Source: Pseudomonas sp. GOM6
Lineage (GTDB): Bacteria > Pseudomonadota > Gammaproteobacteria > Pseudomonadales > Pseudomonadaceae
Length of the DNA: 64,000 nt
Assembly (NCBI RefSeq): GCF_029537485.1
Contig: NZ_JARPUS010000015.1
Location: forward strand, 1 to 64,000
Direction: 5' to 3'
Both the position numbers and the translations under genes were made by a program. Position 1 is the first letter of the stretch. Each line of letters begins with the position of its first letter. Below are positions 36,175 through 43,984 of this stretch, piece by piece. The notes under the pieces were generated by a model that was given only the letters and a program-made list of their open reading frames with translations, was not told the DNA's origin and did no database searches.

Positions 36175-38280
36175 ATGAGTTATCAGGTTCTTGCACGCAA
36201 ATGGCGCCCGCGCAGCTTTCGCGAGATGGTTGGCCAGACGCATGTGCTCAAGGCCCTGATCAATGCGCTGGACAGCCAGCGCCTGCACCATGCCTATTTG
36301 TTCACCGGCACGCGCGGCGTGGGCAAGACCACCATCGCGCGAATCATTGCCAAGTGTTTGAACTGCGAGACTGGCATCAGCGCCAGCCCCTGTGGCCAGT
36401 GCTCGGTGTGCCGGGAGATCGACGAGGGCCGTTTCGTCGACCTGATCGAGGTGGACGCCGCGAGCCGCACCAAGGTCGAGGACACCCGCGAACTGCTGGA
36501 GAACGTGCAGTACGCGCCGACCCGCGGTCGCTACAAGGTCTACCTGATCGACGAAGTGCACATGCTTTCCACGCACTCGTTCAACGCGCTGCTCAAGACC
36601 CTCGAAGAGCCGCCGCCCCACGTCAAGTTCCTGCTCGCCACCACCGACCCGCAGAAGCTGCCGGTGACCATCCTCTCGCGCTGCCTGCAGTTCTCCCTGA
36701 AGAACATGCCGCCGGAGCGGGTGGTCGAGCACCTGACCCATGTGTTGACTGTCGAGAACGTGCCGTTCGAGGAAGACGCCCTGTGGCAGCTCGGTCGTGC
36801 TGCTGATGGCTCGATGCGCGATGCCATGAGCCTGACCGACCAGGCCATTGCCTTCGGTGAAGGCAAGGTACTCGCGGCTGATGTGCGCGCCATGCTCGGC
36901 ACCCTCGATCACGGCCAGGTGTACGGCGTGCTGCATGCGCTGCTGGAGGGAGACGCCCGCGCGTTGCTCGAAGCGGTGCGCCATCTGGCCGAACAGGGGC
37001 CGGACTGGAGTGGCGTGCTGGCCGAGATACTCAATGTTTTGCATCGCGTTGCCATTGCCCAGGCCCTGCCGGAGGCGGTGGACAACGGTCAGGGGGATCG
37101 CGACAAGGTTTTGGCCTTGGCTCAGGCGCTGCCGGCCGAAGATGTGCAGTTCTACTACCAGATGGGCCTGATCGGCCGCCGTGACTTGCCCCTGGCGCCG
37201 GACCCGCGCGGTGGCTTCGAGATGGTGCTGCTGCGCATGCTGGCGTTCCGGCCGGCCGATGCCGAAGGCTCACCCAGGTCGCCGCTAAAGGATCTGGGGA
37301 TCAGCAAGGCCACCGCTGATTCCAGCCAGACCCCGGTGGCCGGTGTGGCCCCCATGGCTGCGCCGGCCGCTATCGTTGCTCCGGTTGCTCCAGCTGTTGC
37401 GCCAGCCACGTCGGCACCCCAGCCTGTGGCGGCTCCAGCTCCAGCTCCAGCTCCAGCTCCAGCTCCAGCTCCAGCTCCGGTTCCGGCCCATGAGGCCGTT
37501 GCGCCGCTCGCAGCCATTGCCGAGGTTCCCGCTGCTGAGCCGGTCATCGCGTCTGTCGTGCCTGTGGCCGACGCCGCACAGCCGGTCGATCTGCCCTGGG
37601 AGGCGCCTGCGCCGCAGCAACCGGTGCAGGTCGCCGAGCCCGTTGCACAGCTTGCCGAGCCGCCTGCTGTGGCCCCTGCCGTTGCCGACGTGCCGGCCGA
37701 CCCAGCTCCTGCGACTCCGGCTGTTCAAACTCCCGCCGTGGCTGCGGCCGAGGAGGGCGATGACGACGAGCCACCACCCGGCGACTACGACTACTACGAG
37801 GCCGATGCCGACAGCCTCGATTACGATTTCGATGCTCCGGCCCAGCCCGAGGCCGTGGTGGCTGAGCCGCTGCCGGCCGCACAACCCGCTACCGGCCTGG
37901 CCGCCGAGTGGCTGGACCTGTTCCCGCGCCTGGGCCTGTCCGGGATGACCGGCAGCATCGGCGCCAACTGTACGCTGATCGAGACCCACGGCGACGACTG
38001 GCTGCTGCATCTGGATCCGGCGCACAGCGCGCTGTTCAATGCCACTCAGCAGCGCCGCCTGAACGAGGCGCTGAACCAGCATCTGGGACGTAGTCTGAAG
38101 CTGCGTATCGAGCTGATTCGTCCTGAGCAGGAAACCCCCGCCCAGGCCGCTGCGCGCAAGCGTGCCGAGCGCCAGCATCAGGCCGAGCAGTCGATCCACA
38201 ACGACCCGCTGGTGCAGCAGATGATTCAACAGTTTGGCGCCACTGTCCGCGCCGACTCCATCGAACCCCTGACTCCCTGA
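36175..38280 (+). CDS. dnaX: DNA polymerase III tau/gamma subunit (clamp loader)
   Basis: Clamp-loader ATPase of the replisome, 701 residues. Walker A GTRGVGKT is followed by the four-Cys zinc module (CLNCETGISASPCGQCSVC), DEVHMLS and the SRC sensor. After the collar domain (to about residue 365) comes a long Ala/Pro-rich linker including an exact AP repeat, an acidic patch (EEGDDDEPPPGDYDYYEADADSLDYDFD) and the tau C-terminal domain, which contacts polymerase alpha. I see no A-rich slippery heptamer of the E. coli A AAA AAG type, so how or whether gamma is made is open. ATG 36175 (MSYQVLARKWRP) is the conserved start. ybaB and recR follow. Confidence 0.96.
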   Translation: MSYQVLARKWRPRSFREMVGQTHVLKALINALDSQRLHHAYLFTGTRGVGKTTIARIIAKCLNCETGISASPCGQCSVCREIDEGRFVDLIEVDAASRTKVEDTRELLENVQYAPTRGRYKVYLIDEVHMLSTHSFNALLKTLEEPPPHVKFLLATTDPQKLPVTILSRCLQFSLKNMPPERVVEHLTHVLTVENVPFEEDALWQLGRAADGSMRDAMSLTDQAIAFGEGKVLAADVRAMLGTLDHGQVYGVLHALLEGDARALLEAVRHLAEQGPDWSGVLAEILNVLHRVAIAQALPEAVDNGQGDRDKVLALAQALPAEDVQFYYQMGLIGRRDLPLAPDPRGGFEMVLLRMLAFRPADAEGSPRSPLKDLGISKATADSSQTPVAGVAPMAAPAAIVAPVAPAVAPATSAPQPVAAPAPAPAPAPAPAPAPVPAHEAVAPLAAIAEVPAAEPVIASVVPVADAAQPVDLPWEAPAPQQPVQVAEPVAQLAEPPAVAPAVADVPADPAPATPAVQTPAVAAAEEGDDDEPPPGDYDYYEADADSLDYDFDAPAQPEAVVAEPLPAAQPATGLAAEWLDLFPRLGLSGMTGSIGANCTLIETHGDDWLLHLDPAHSALFNATQQRRLNEALNQHLGRSLKLRIELIRPEQETPAQAAARKRAERQHQAEQSIHNDPLVQQMIQQFGATVRADSIEPLTP
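37432..37479 (+). repeat. Hexanucleotide tandem repeat in the dnaX linker
   Basis: Seven exact copies of GCTCCA followed by one GCTCCG encode (Ala-Pro)8. The unit length of six keeps the frame, so slippage would lengthen or shorten the tau linker without breaking the gene. Confidence 0.9.
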
Positions 38281-38304
38281 GTCATATAGCTGAGGAACAT
38301 CGTC

Positions 38305-38631
38305 ATGATGAAAGGTGGCATGGCAGGCCTGATGAAACAGGCCCAGCAGATGCAGGAAAAAATGCAGAAGATGCAGGAAGAGCTGGCCAACGCCGAAGTC
38401 ACCGGCCAGTCCGGCGCTGGCCTGGTGAGCGTGGTGATGACTGGTCGCCACGACGTCAAGCGCATCACTCTGGATGACAGCCTGATGCAGGAAGACAAGG
38501 AAGTGCTGGAAGACCTGATCGCTGCGGCGGTGAACGATGCCGTGCGCAAGGTCGAGCAGAACAGCCAGGAGAAGATGTCCGGCATGACTGCAGGTATGCA
38601 GCTCCCCCCCGGTTTCAAAATGCCCTTCTGA
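38305..38631 (+). CDS. YbaB/EbfC family nucleoid-associated protein
   Basis: A 108-residue DNA-binding protein that forms dimers with a tweezer shape; homologues bind DNA non-specifically or at short palindromes and sit between dnaX and recR in most bacteria. The sequence shows the family start [24 protein letters not shown] (amphipathic helix), [20 protein letters not shown] and a C-terminal helix ending [12 protein letters not shown] precedes ATG 38305; ATG 38308 is also possible. It starts 24 bases after dnaX, and a large hairpin separates it from recR. Confidence 0.94.
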   Translation: MMKGGMAGLMKQAQQMQEKMQKMQEELANAEVTGQSGAGLVSVVMTGRHDVKRITLDDSLMQEDKEVLEDLIAAAVNDAVRKVEQNSQEKMSGMTAGMQLPPGFKMPF

Positions 38632-38670
38632 GGATTCGTGCCGCCCAGCCACTGCGCATAGCTGTGTTGC

Positions 38671-38727
38671 GTGACGGCCCGGGCACCCTCATTTACGGTT
38701 AGTAAACTCCGGTGCCCGTGCCGTCAC
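38671..38727. other. Long imperfect hairpin between ybaB and recR
   Basis: GTGACGGCCCGGGCACC (38671-38687) pairs with GGTGCCCGTGCCGTCAC (38711-38727): 17 positions with one mismatch. The 23-base loop contains a second dyad, TTTAC-N5-GTAAA. No T run follows in either direction. It may be a partial terminator, an mRNA-processing or stability element, or a protein site; it lacks the conserved GGTCAGGTCCGGAAGGAAGCA core of SRP RNA. Confidence 0.75.
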
Positions 38728-38805
38728 GAGCCTTGCTCTGCACAGCGTCTGATCGGCACTTGCACCGAGATGCCCCCCTAAAAGCGTGTATCTGGTAGTA
38801 CCTCC

Positions 38806-39405
38806 ATGAGCTTCAGCCCGCTGATCCGCCAACTGATCGATTCGCTGCGTGTTCTTCCCGGTGTCGGGCAGAAGACGGCGCAGCGCATGGCCTTGCAGTT
38901 GCTGGAGCGCGACCGCAGTGGCGGCATGCGTCTGTCGCAGGCCCTGGCTGCGGCGATGGAGGGGGTTGGGCATTGCAAACAGTGCCGTACCCTGAGCGAG
39001 GACGAGTTGTGCCCGCAGTGCAGCGATCCGCGCCGCGACGATTCGCTACTGTGCGTGGTCGAGGGGCCGCTGGACGTGTTTGCGGTGGAGCAGACCGGCT
39101 ATCGCGGGCGCTACTTCGTGCTCAAAGGGCATCTGTCGCCACTCGACGGCTTGGGGCCTGAGGCCATTGGCATTCCCGAGTTGCTGGCGCATATCGGTGC
39201 CAGCCAGTTCAGTGAAGTGATCCTCGCCACCAACCCGACCGTGGAAGGTGAGGCCACGGCCCATTACATCGCACAGATGCTCAGTGGCAAAGGCATCGTG
39301 CTGTCGCGTATCGCCCATGGCGTACCCCTGGGTGGCGAGCTGGAGCTGGTCGATGGCGGTACCCTGGCCCACGCCCTAGCCGGGCGTCGGCCGATTTCCG
39401 GTTGA
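38806..39405 (+). CDS. recR: Recombination mediator RecR
   Basis: Works with RecF and RecO to load RecA at single-strand gaps. The 199-residue protein shows a helix-hairpin-helix near the N-terminus ([15 protein letters not shown]), a four-Cys zinc finger ([16 protein letters not shown]) and a Toprim domain ([31 protein letters not shown]). ATG 38806 has only a weak Shine-Dalgarno, so expression may depend on the upstream hairpin region or readthrough from ybaB. Confidence 0.96.
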   Translation: MSFSPLIRQLIDSLRVLPGVGQKTAQRMALQLLERDRSGGMRLSQALAAAMEGVGHCKQCRTLSEDELCPQCSDPRRDDSLLCVVEGPLDVFAVEQTGYRGRYFVLKGHLSPLDGLGPEAIGIPELLAHIGASQFSEVILATNPTVEGEATAHYIAQMLSGKGIVLSRIAHGVPLGGELELVDGGTLAHALAGRRPISG

Positions 39406-39701
39406 TTGTTCCGTCACGCGTCTACCTTGGCATCTTCATCTCCTGGATGGCACACGCGCTAGTCGCTGCCTGGCAGGTCAGCTGTGCATCATCGAAAGAG
39501 CCAGGCTGGATACGTGTTGTGCGTGTGGCGGTATCCGGTTGGCGCGAATCTCCAGATAGCTGCTTCAAGGCTGCTCTAGATTGCGTGCGCAATCGGGCCC
39601 GCGTATTGGGATAATCAGGCCTCTTCGGCGGTCATAGTCTTGGCCGCCACCTGCTGCCATGATGGCTGCCGTTGCCCCCCAAACCTCTCCCTGGAAGCTC
39701 C

Positions 39702-40283
39702 GTGACCTCTGTCTTTTTTCGTCGCGCCGCGTTGCTCTTCGTCCTGTCCGTGCCGCTCGGCGCAAGTGCCGCCTGCCCAGCGGGGCAGGTGGAGATTTGC
39801 TTCACCAACTGCTTGTGTGTGCCTGACTTGGCGCATGTTCGCGAACAGGTTTTGGGCTCGGCTTCCATGGCCTTGGAGCGCTGGATTTTGCAGTCCCGCG
39901 ATTCGGCACTGATGGCAGGCACCCTGCCGATGCCGCTGGAGGTTCGCGCCCGTCTGGCACCCTACTACGACAGCGATCTGCTCGACACGGTTCGCTTTCG
40001 CGTCGGTGCCCTCGACGAACTGGACGTGGCCAGCGCCATGCTGCAGAACCCGGACATCAAGGCGGTAACCCTGGTCGACGTGGTGGTGTTCCGCAGCCAG
40101 GAGGCTGCCGAGCGCGACACCGGGCTGTGGGCGCATGAGCTGTGGCACGCCCAGCAATACCGCGTGTGGGGTTCGACCGGCTTTGCTCAACGCTACACCC
40201 GCGATTTCGAGGCGGTGGAGAAACCAGCCTATGACATGCAGATCCGCGTGATGCGGGAGTTGCTGGTGTCGAAGAAACCATGA
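39702..40283 (+). CDS. Exported protein with HExxH motif (DUF4157-like)
   Basis: A 193-residue protein with a signal peptide (SVFFRRAALLFVLSVPLGASA) and a mature domain with four Cys near its N-terminus (CPAGQVEICFTNCLC). Near the C-terminus is WAHELWHAQQYRVWG, an HExxH zinc-peptidase-like motif followed by QQY, as in DUF4157 domains. A third metal ligand is not obvious, so catalysis is unproven. GTG 39702 with GGAAG just upstream gives the cleanest signal peptide. It sits between recR and an acyl-CoA dehydrogenase gene; in P. aeruginosa I recall these as adjacent, suggesting insertion here. A long antisense open frame covers the same region but lacks recognisable features. Confidence 0.7.
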   Translation: MTSVFFRRAALLFVLSVPLGASAACPAGQVEICFTNCLCVPDLAHVREQVLGSASMALERWILQSRDSALMAGTLPMPLEVRARLAPYYDSDLLDTVRFRVGALDELDVASAMLQNPDIKAVTLVDVVVFRSQEAAERDTGLWAHELWHAQQYRVWGSTGFAQRYTRDFEAVEKPAYDMQIRVMRELLVSKKP

Positions 40284-40290
40284 CTTGAAA

Positions 40291-40310
40291 ACCAAGCAAG
40301 CGCTCGGTTA
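40291..40310. promoter_or_regulatory. Inverted repeat / promoter before acyl-CoA dehydrogenase
   Basis: AACCAAGC-AAGC-GCTCGGTT is an inverted repeat with 7 of 8 positions matching per half, 32 bases upstream of the start codon. It overlaps a candidate -35 TTGAAA (40286-40291) and a weak -10 TTAGGG. The size suits a TetR-family repressor of fatty-acid genes. Confidence 0.4.
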
Positions 40311-40342
40311 GGGTGGCGGAAACAAAAACGGGAGCCACCCGC

Positions 40343-41491
40343 ATGTCTGCTTTCCAAGAATACTTTGACGAATCCCACCAACTGGTGCGCGACTCGGTAC
40401 GCCGTTTCGTCGAGCGCGAAATCCTGCCGCATATCGCTGACTGGGAGGAGGCTGAGAGCTTTCCCCGTGAGCTGTACCGCAAGGCAGGCGAGGCCGGCAT
40501 CCTCGGCATCGGTTACCCGGAGCAGTATGGCGGTAGTCATGAAGGTGATCTGTTCGCCAAAGTCGTCGCCAGCGAAGAGCTGATGCGCTCGGGTTCAGGT
40601 GGCCTGGTCGCGGGCCTGGGGTCGCTGGACATCGGGTTGCCGCCGGTGCTCAAGTGGGCCAAGCCAGCGCTGCGAGAGCGCGTAGTACCGCAGGTGCTGA
40701 GTGGCGAGAAGATCATGGCGCTGGCGGTGACCGAGCCATCCGGTGGCTCCGACGTCGCCAATCTGAAAACCCGCGCGGTGCGCGACGGTGACCACTATCG
40801 GGTCACAGGCAGCAAGACATTCATCACCAGTGGCGTGCGTGCCGACTACTACACCGTGGCGGTGCGCACCGGCGGCGAAGGTTTTGGTGGCGTCAGCCTG
40901 CTGTTGATCGAAAAGGGCACGCCGGGCTTCAGCGTCGGTCGCTCGCTGAAGAAGATGGGCTGGTGGGCCTCGGACACCGCCGAGCTGTTTTTCGACGACT
41001 GCCGGGTGCCGGTCGAGAACCTGATTGGCGCTGAGAACATGGGCTTCGCCTGCATCATGGCCAATTTCCAGAGTGAGCGCCTGAGCCTGGCGCTGATGGC
41101 CAATATGACTTCCCAGCTGGCGCTGGAGGAGGCCATGACCTGGGCGCGAGAGCGGGAGGCGTTCGGCAAGCCGATCGGCAAGTTCCAGGTGCTCAAGCAC
41201 CGTCTGGCCGAAATGGCCACCCAGTTGGAAGTCTCCCGCGAATTCACCTATCGCCAGGCGGCCAAGATGGCGGCCGGCAAAAGCGTGATCAAGGAAATCT
41301 CCATGGCCAAGAACTTCGCCACCGATGTGGCCGATCGCATTACCTATGATGCGGTGCAGCTGCTCGGCGGCATGGGCTATATGCGTGAGTCGCTGGTGGA
41401 GCGCCTGTACCGCGACAACCGCATCCTCTCCATCGGCGGCGGCTCGCGGGAGATCATGAACGAGATCATCAGTAAGCAGATGGGGCTTTAG
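40343..41491 (+). CDS. Acyl-CoA dehydrogenase
   Basis: FAD-dependent alpha,beta-dehydrogenation of an acyl-CoA. The 382 residues contain the FAD/substrate motif ALAVTEPSGGSDVANLKT, ITSGVRADYYTV, and AFGKPIGKFQVLKHRLAEM. The position of the medium-chain catalytic Glu (YEGT) is IGGGS here, whereas Glu245 in QSERLSLAL matches the catalytic base of isovaleryl-CoA and long-chain dehydrogenases, so the enzyme belongs to that subgroup. ATG 40343 has GGAG eleven bases upstream. Monocistronic (+), facing the SDR/phosphotransferase genes; these probably share a pathway. Substrate chain unknown. Confidence 0.92.
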   Translation: MSAFQEYFDESHQLVRDSVRRFVEREILPHIADWEEAESFPRELYRKAGEAGILGIGYPEQYGGSHEGDLFAKVVASEELMRSGSGGLVAGLGSLDIGLPPVLKWAKPALRERVVPQVLSGEKIMALAVTEPSGGSDVANLKTRAVRDGDHYRVTGSKTFITSGVRADYYTVAVRTGGEGFGGVSLLLIEKGTPGFSVGRSLKKMGWWASDTAELFFDDCRVPVENLIGAENMGFACIMANFQSERLSLALMANMTSQLALEEAMTWAREREAFGKPIGKFQVLKHRLAEMATQLEVSREFTYRQAAKMAAGKSVIKEISMAKNFATDVADRITYDAVQLLGGMGYMRESLVERLYRDNRILSIGGGSREIMNEIISKQMGL

Positions 41492-41510
41492 TGCTGCGCC
41501 TGAGCAAAAA

Positions 41511-41534
41511 GAAAGGGGCCCGCAGGCCCCTTTC
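41511..41534. terminator. Terminator between acyl-CoA dehydrogenase and SDR
   Basis: GAAAGGGGCC (41511-41520), loop CGCA and GGCCCCTTTC (41525-41534). On the minus strand a run of T residues follows (the AAAAA at 41506-41510), so it ends the SDR transcript and probably also works on the plus strand. Confidence 0.85.
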
Positions 41535-41551
41535 TCATGCGTAGCGAGTCC

Positions 41552-42319
41552 TCAGGAGAGGAAGCCGCCGTCGACGTTCAGCGCCACGCCAGTGGTGTAA
41601 CTGGAGGCGTCGCTGGCCAGGTACAGCACGGTACCGGCCATTTCGCTCGGCTCGGCCACGCGCTTGAGCGGGATGCGCTGCAGGGCAACGTTGCGGATGG
41701 CGTCGTTCTTCACCAGCGCCGAGGCGAACTTGGTGTCGGTCAGGCCCGGCAGCAGGGCGTTGCAGCGGATGCCGAACTGCGCGCACTCCTTGGCGAAGAC
41801 CTTGGTCATGCTGATCACGGCGGCTTTGGTCACCGAGTAGATGCCCTGGAATTCGCCCGGCGATACGCCATTGATCGAAGCCACGTTGATGATCGAGCCG
41901 CCACCGTTGGCCTTCATCAGCTTGCCGCCTTCGATGGACATGAAGTAGTAGCCGCGAATGTTGACGTCGACGGTCTTCTGGAAGGCGCCCAGGTCGGTGT
42001 CCAGCACGTTACAGAACTGCGGGTTGGTGGCGGCGTTGTTGACCAGGATGTCCAGGCGACCAAACTTTTCGCGAATGAAGGCGAAGACGTTCTGGATCTG
42101 CTCCATCTCACCAATGTGGCAGGCGAAGGCGGTGGCCTGGCCGCCGTCGGCGATGATGGCGTCGGCGACTTTCTGGCAATCGTCGATCTTGCGGCTCGAC
42201 ACGATCACATGGGCGCCTTGCTGGGCCAGCAGCTTGGCGATGGCTTCGCCGATGCCGCGGCTGGCGCCGGAAACGAAAGCGATCTTGCCGTCGAGGTCGA
42301 ACAGGTGGGTCTTGGACAT
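41552..42319 (-). CDS. Short-chain dehydrogenase/reductase
   Basis: A 255-residue classical SDR using NAD(P)H. The nucleotide-binding motif is SGASRGIGEA, the stabilising NNAAT is present, and the catalytic Ser/Tyr/Lys appear in INVASINGVS and YSVTK. The PGLTDTKFA and NVDGG motifs complete the fold. It lies 24 bases downstream of a phosphotransferase gene and converges on acyl-CoA dehydrogenase. It is likely a 3-hydroxyacyl-CoA or alcohol dehydrogenase of a lipid-catabolic pathway; the substrate is inferred only from context. Confidence 0.9.
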   Translation of the reverse strand: MSKTHLFDLDGKIAFVSGASRGIGEAIAKLLAQQGAHVIVSSRKIDDCQKVADAIIADGGQATAFACHIGEMEQIQNVFAFIREKFGRLDILVNNAATNPQFCNVLDTDLGAFQKTVDVNIRGYYFMSIEGGKLMKANGGGSIINVASINGVSPGEFQGIYSVTKAAVISMTKVFAKECAQFGIRCNALLPGLTDTKFASALVKNDAIRNVALQRIPLKRVAEPSEMAGTVLYLASDASSYTTGVALNVDGGFLS

Positions 42320-42343
42320 GCTGGTTACCTTGTCTGAGCCGGG

Positions 42344-43411
42344 TTAGAGGGTGGATTTGCCGATGACCTGCAGAGCCGCCTGCTCCAGCAGCTTGTTCAT
42401 CATGATGAACTGGGCGAAGCGCTTGTCCTTGGTCTGGCCGTGGAAGAAGCGGTAGTAAATCTGTTGCACGATGCCGGCCAGGCGGAACAGGCCGTACACG
42501 TAGTAGAAGTCGAAGTTTTCGATGCGGATGCCAGCGCGCTCGGCGTAATAGTCGACGAATTCCTGGCGGGTCAGCATGCCCGGGGCGTTGCTTGGCTGGC
42601 GGCGCATCAGCTGCATGGGCTGTGGGTCGTCGGCTTCGATCCAGTAGGCGAGGGTGTTGCCCAGGTCCATCAACGGATCGCCGATGGTGGTCAGCTCCCA
42701 GTCCAGCACACCGATGATCTGCATCGGGTTGTTGGGGTCGAGCAGCACGTTGTCGAAGCGGTAGTCGTTGTGCACGATGCCCGGCTTGTGGTGGTCAGCC
42801 GGCATCTTCTCGCGCAGCCACGCCTTGACCGGTTCCCAGGTCGGCGCGTCGGGCGTCAGGGCCTTCTCGTAGCGGTCGCTCCAACCTTCGATTTGGCGCT
42901 TCACATAGCCTTCCGGCTTGCCCAGGTCGCCGAGGCCGCAAGCCTGGTAGTCGACGTTGTGCAGTTCGACCATCTTGTCGACGAAGCTCTTGCACAGCTC
43001 GCGGGTCTGCTCGGCGCTGAAGTTCAGTTCGGCCGGCATGTCGCTGCGCAGAATGATGCCCTTGACCCGTTGCATCACGTAGAACTCGGCGCCGATCACC
43101 GATTCGTCGGTGCAGTGCACGTAGGCCTTGGGGCAGTAGGGAAAACCGGCATTGAGCTGGTTGAGGATGCGGAACTCGCGGCCCATGTCGTGGGCGGACT
43201 TGGCCTTGTGGCCGAACGGTGGGCGGCGCAGGACAAATTCGTGATCCGGGTATTCCAGCAGGTAGGTGAGGTTCGAGGCTCCGCCCGGGAACTGGCTGAT
43301 ACGCGGTTCGCCGGTCAGTCCCGGAATATGCGCTTTCAGGTACGGGTCGATCTGCGCGACATCGAGTTCTTCGCCTTCGCGGATGCCGGTGGACTGGTCT
43401 GTCAGCGTCAT
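42344..43411 (-). CDS. Aminoglycoside-phosphotransferase-like kinase (ACAD10/11 N-domain type)
   Basis: A 355-residue phosphotransferase of the APH/choline kinase fold. ISQFPGGASNLTYLLEY is the nucleotide loop, FVLRRPPFGHKAKSAHDMGREF carries the ATP Lys, the catalytic loop is IVHNDYRFDNVLLD and the metal Asp is in GVLDWELTTIGDPLMDLG. The FGHKAKSAHDMGRE feature is typical of the family fused to acyl-CoA dehydrogenase in ACAD10/ACAD11, which phosphorylates 4-hydroxy acids for beta-oxidation. Close linkage to SDR and acyl-CoA dehydrogenase genes supports a similar role. Aminoglycoside resistance is unlikely. Confidence 0.88.
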   Translation of the reverse strand: MTLTDQSTGIREGEELDVAQIDPYLKAHIPGLTGEPRISQFPGGASNLTYLLEYPDHEFVLRRPPFGHKAKSAHDMGREFRILNQLNAGFPYCPKAYVHCTDESVIGAEFYVMQRVKGIILRSDMPAELNFSAEQTRELCKSFVDKMVELHNVDYQACGLGDLGKPEGYVKRQIEGWSDRYEKALTPDAPTWEPVKAWLREKMPADHHKPGIVHNDYRFDNVLLDPNNPMQIIGVLDWELTTIGDPLMDLGNTLAYWIEADDPQPMQLMRRQPSNAPGMLTRQEFVDYYAERAGIRIENFDFYYVYGLFRLAGIVQQIYYRFFHGQTKDKRFAQFIMMNKLLEQAALQVIGKSTL

Positions 43412-43550
43412 TCTTATCCCTTCTACTTATGATGGGGGGCATCAATTATTGGCTAATCTAATGTTGCTGGCTTGGGCCTAACAAGCAAAGCACAGCGTTA
43501 TAGATCTGGCTGTTAGTTGTGGATCACGAGTTCTGATTACCCTGGCGGCG

Positions 43551-43584
43551 AAAAAAAACCGGAGCCTCGCGACTCCGGTTTTTT
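43551..43584 (-). terminator. Intrinsic terminator downstream of SCP2 gene
   Basis: Eight A residues, CCGGAG (43559-43564), an 8-base loop, CTCCGG (43573-43578) and six T residues. It works on the minus strand for the phosphatase-SCP2 unit, and its symmetry allows use on both strands. Confidence 0.85.
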
Positions 43585-43610
43585 CAACTGCGCGGCAGTG
43601 CCCGAAAGGC

Positions 43611-43925
43611 TTATACCGGGAACAGCTCGGCCAGTTTCATGGCCAGCATCATGTCGCCTTCAGCGCGCAGTTTGCCGCCCATGAAAGCCTGCATGCCGTC
43701 GGTTTCGCCAGTGGCGATGCCTTCGAGAGTAGCGCTGTCCATGATCAGGGTGACGTTGGCGTTCGGGTTGTCGCCCTGCTGTACGTCGCAGGTGCCGTCC
43801 TTGACGATCAGCGCGTAGTTGTCGCCGTCTTCGATGTTGAACTGGAAGACCAGATCCAGGCCGGCGGCGGCGCTGGCGTTGAACTTGGATTGCATGGTGC
43901 TGATGATTTCGGCAACGGAGCTCAT
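43611..43925 (-). CDS. SCP2 sterol-binding domain protein
   Basis: A 104-residue single-domain SCP2 protein that probably binds acyl-CoA or other lipids. LDLVFQFNIEDGDNYALIVKDGTCDVQQGDNPNANVTLIMD and the closing GKLRAEGDMMLAMKLAELFPV match the family. AGGA precedes ATG 43925. It lies about 60 bases downstream of the histidine-phosphatase gene, is ended by an intrinsic terminator, and sits beside acyl-CoA metabolism genes, which suggests a role as lipid carrier. Confidence 0.93.
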   Translation of the reverse strand: MSSVAEIISTMQSKFNASAAAGLDLVFQFNIEDGDNYALIVKDGTCDVQQGDNPNANVTLIMDSATLEGIATGETDGMQAFMGGKLRAEGDMMLAMKLAELFPV

Positions 43926-43984
43926 GTTTCTGTCCTTTTTATCAAGGGTTCTGGCGACCTTGCGGGTCGCTTGTTATCCGGTAC

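Noticed and set aside
38632-38805. Considered an SRP (4.5S) RNA for the hairpin region between ybaB and recR
   Set aside because: The conserved apical SRP sequence is missing; only a long hairpin is present.
39615-40295. A 226-codon minus-strand frame opposite the HExxH protein gene
   Set aside because: No signal peptide or motif, whereas the plus-strand frame has a signal peptide, Cys cluster and HELWH.
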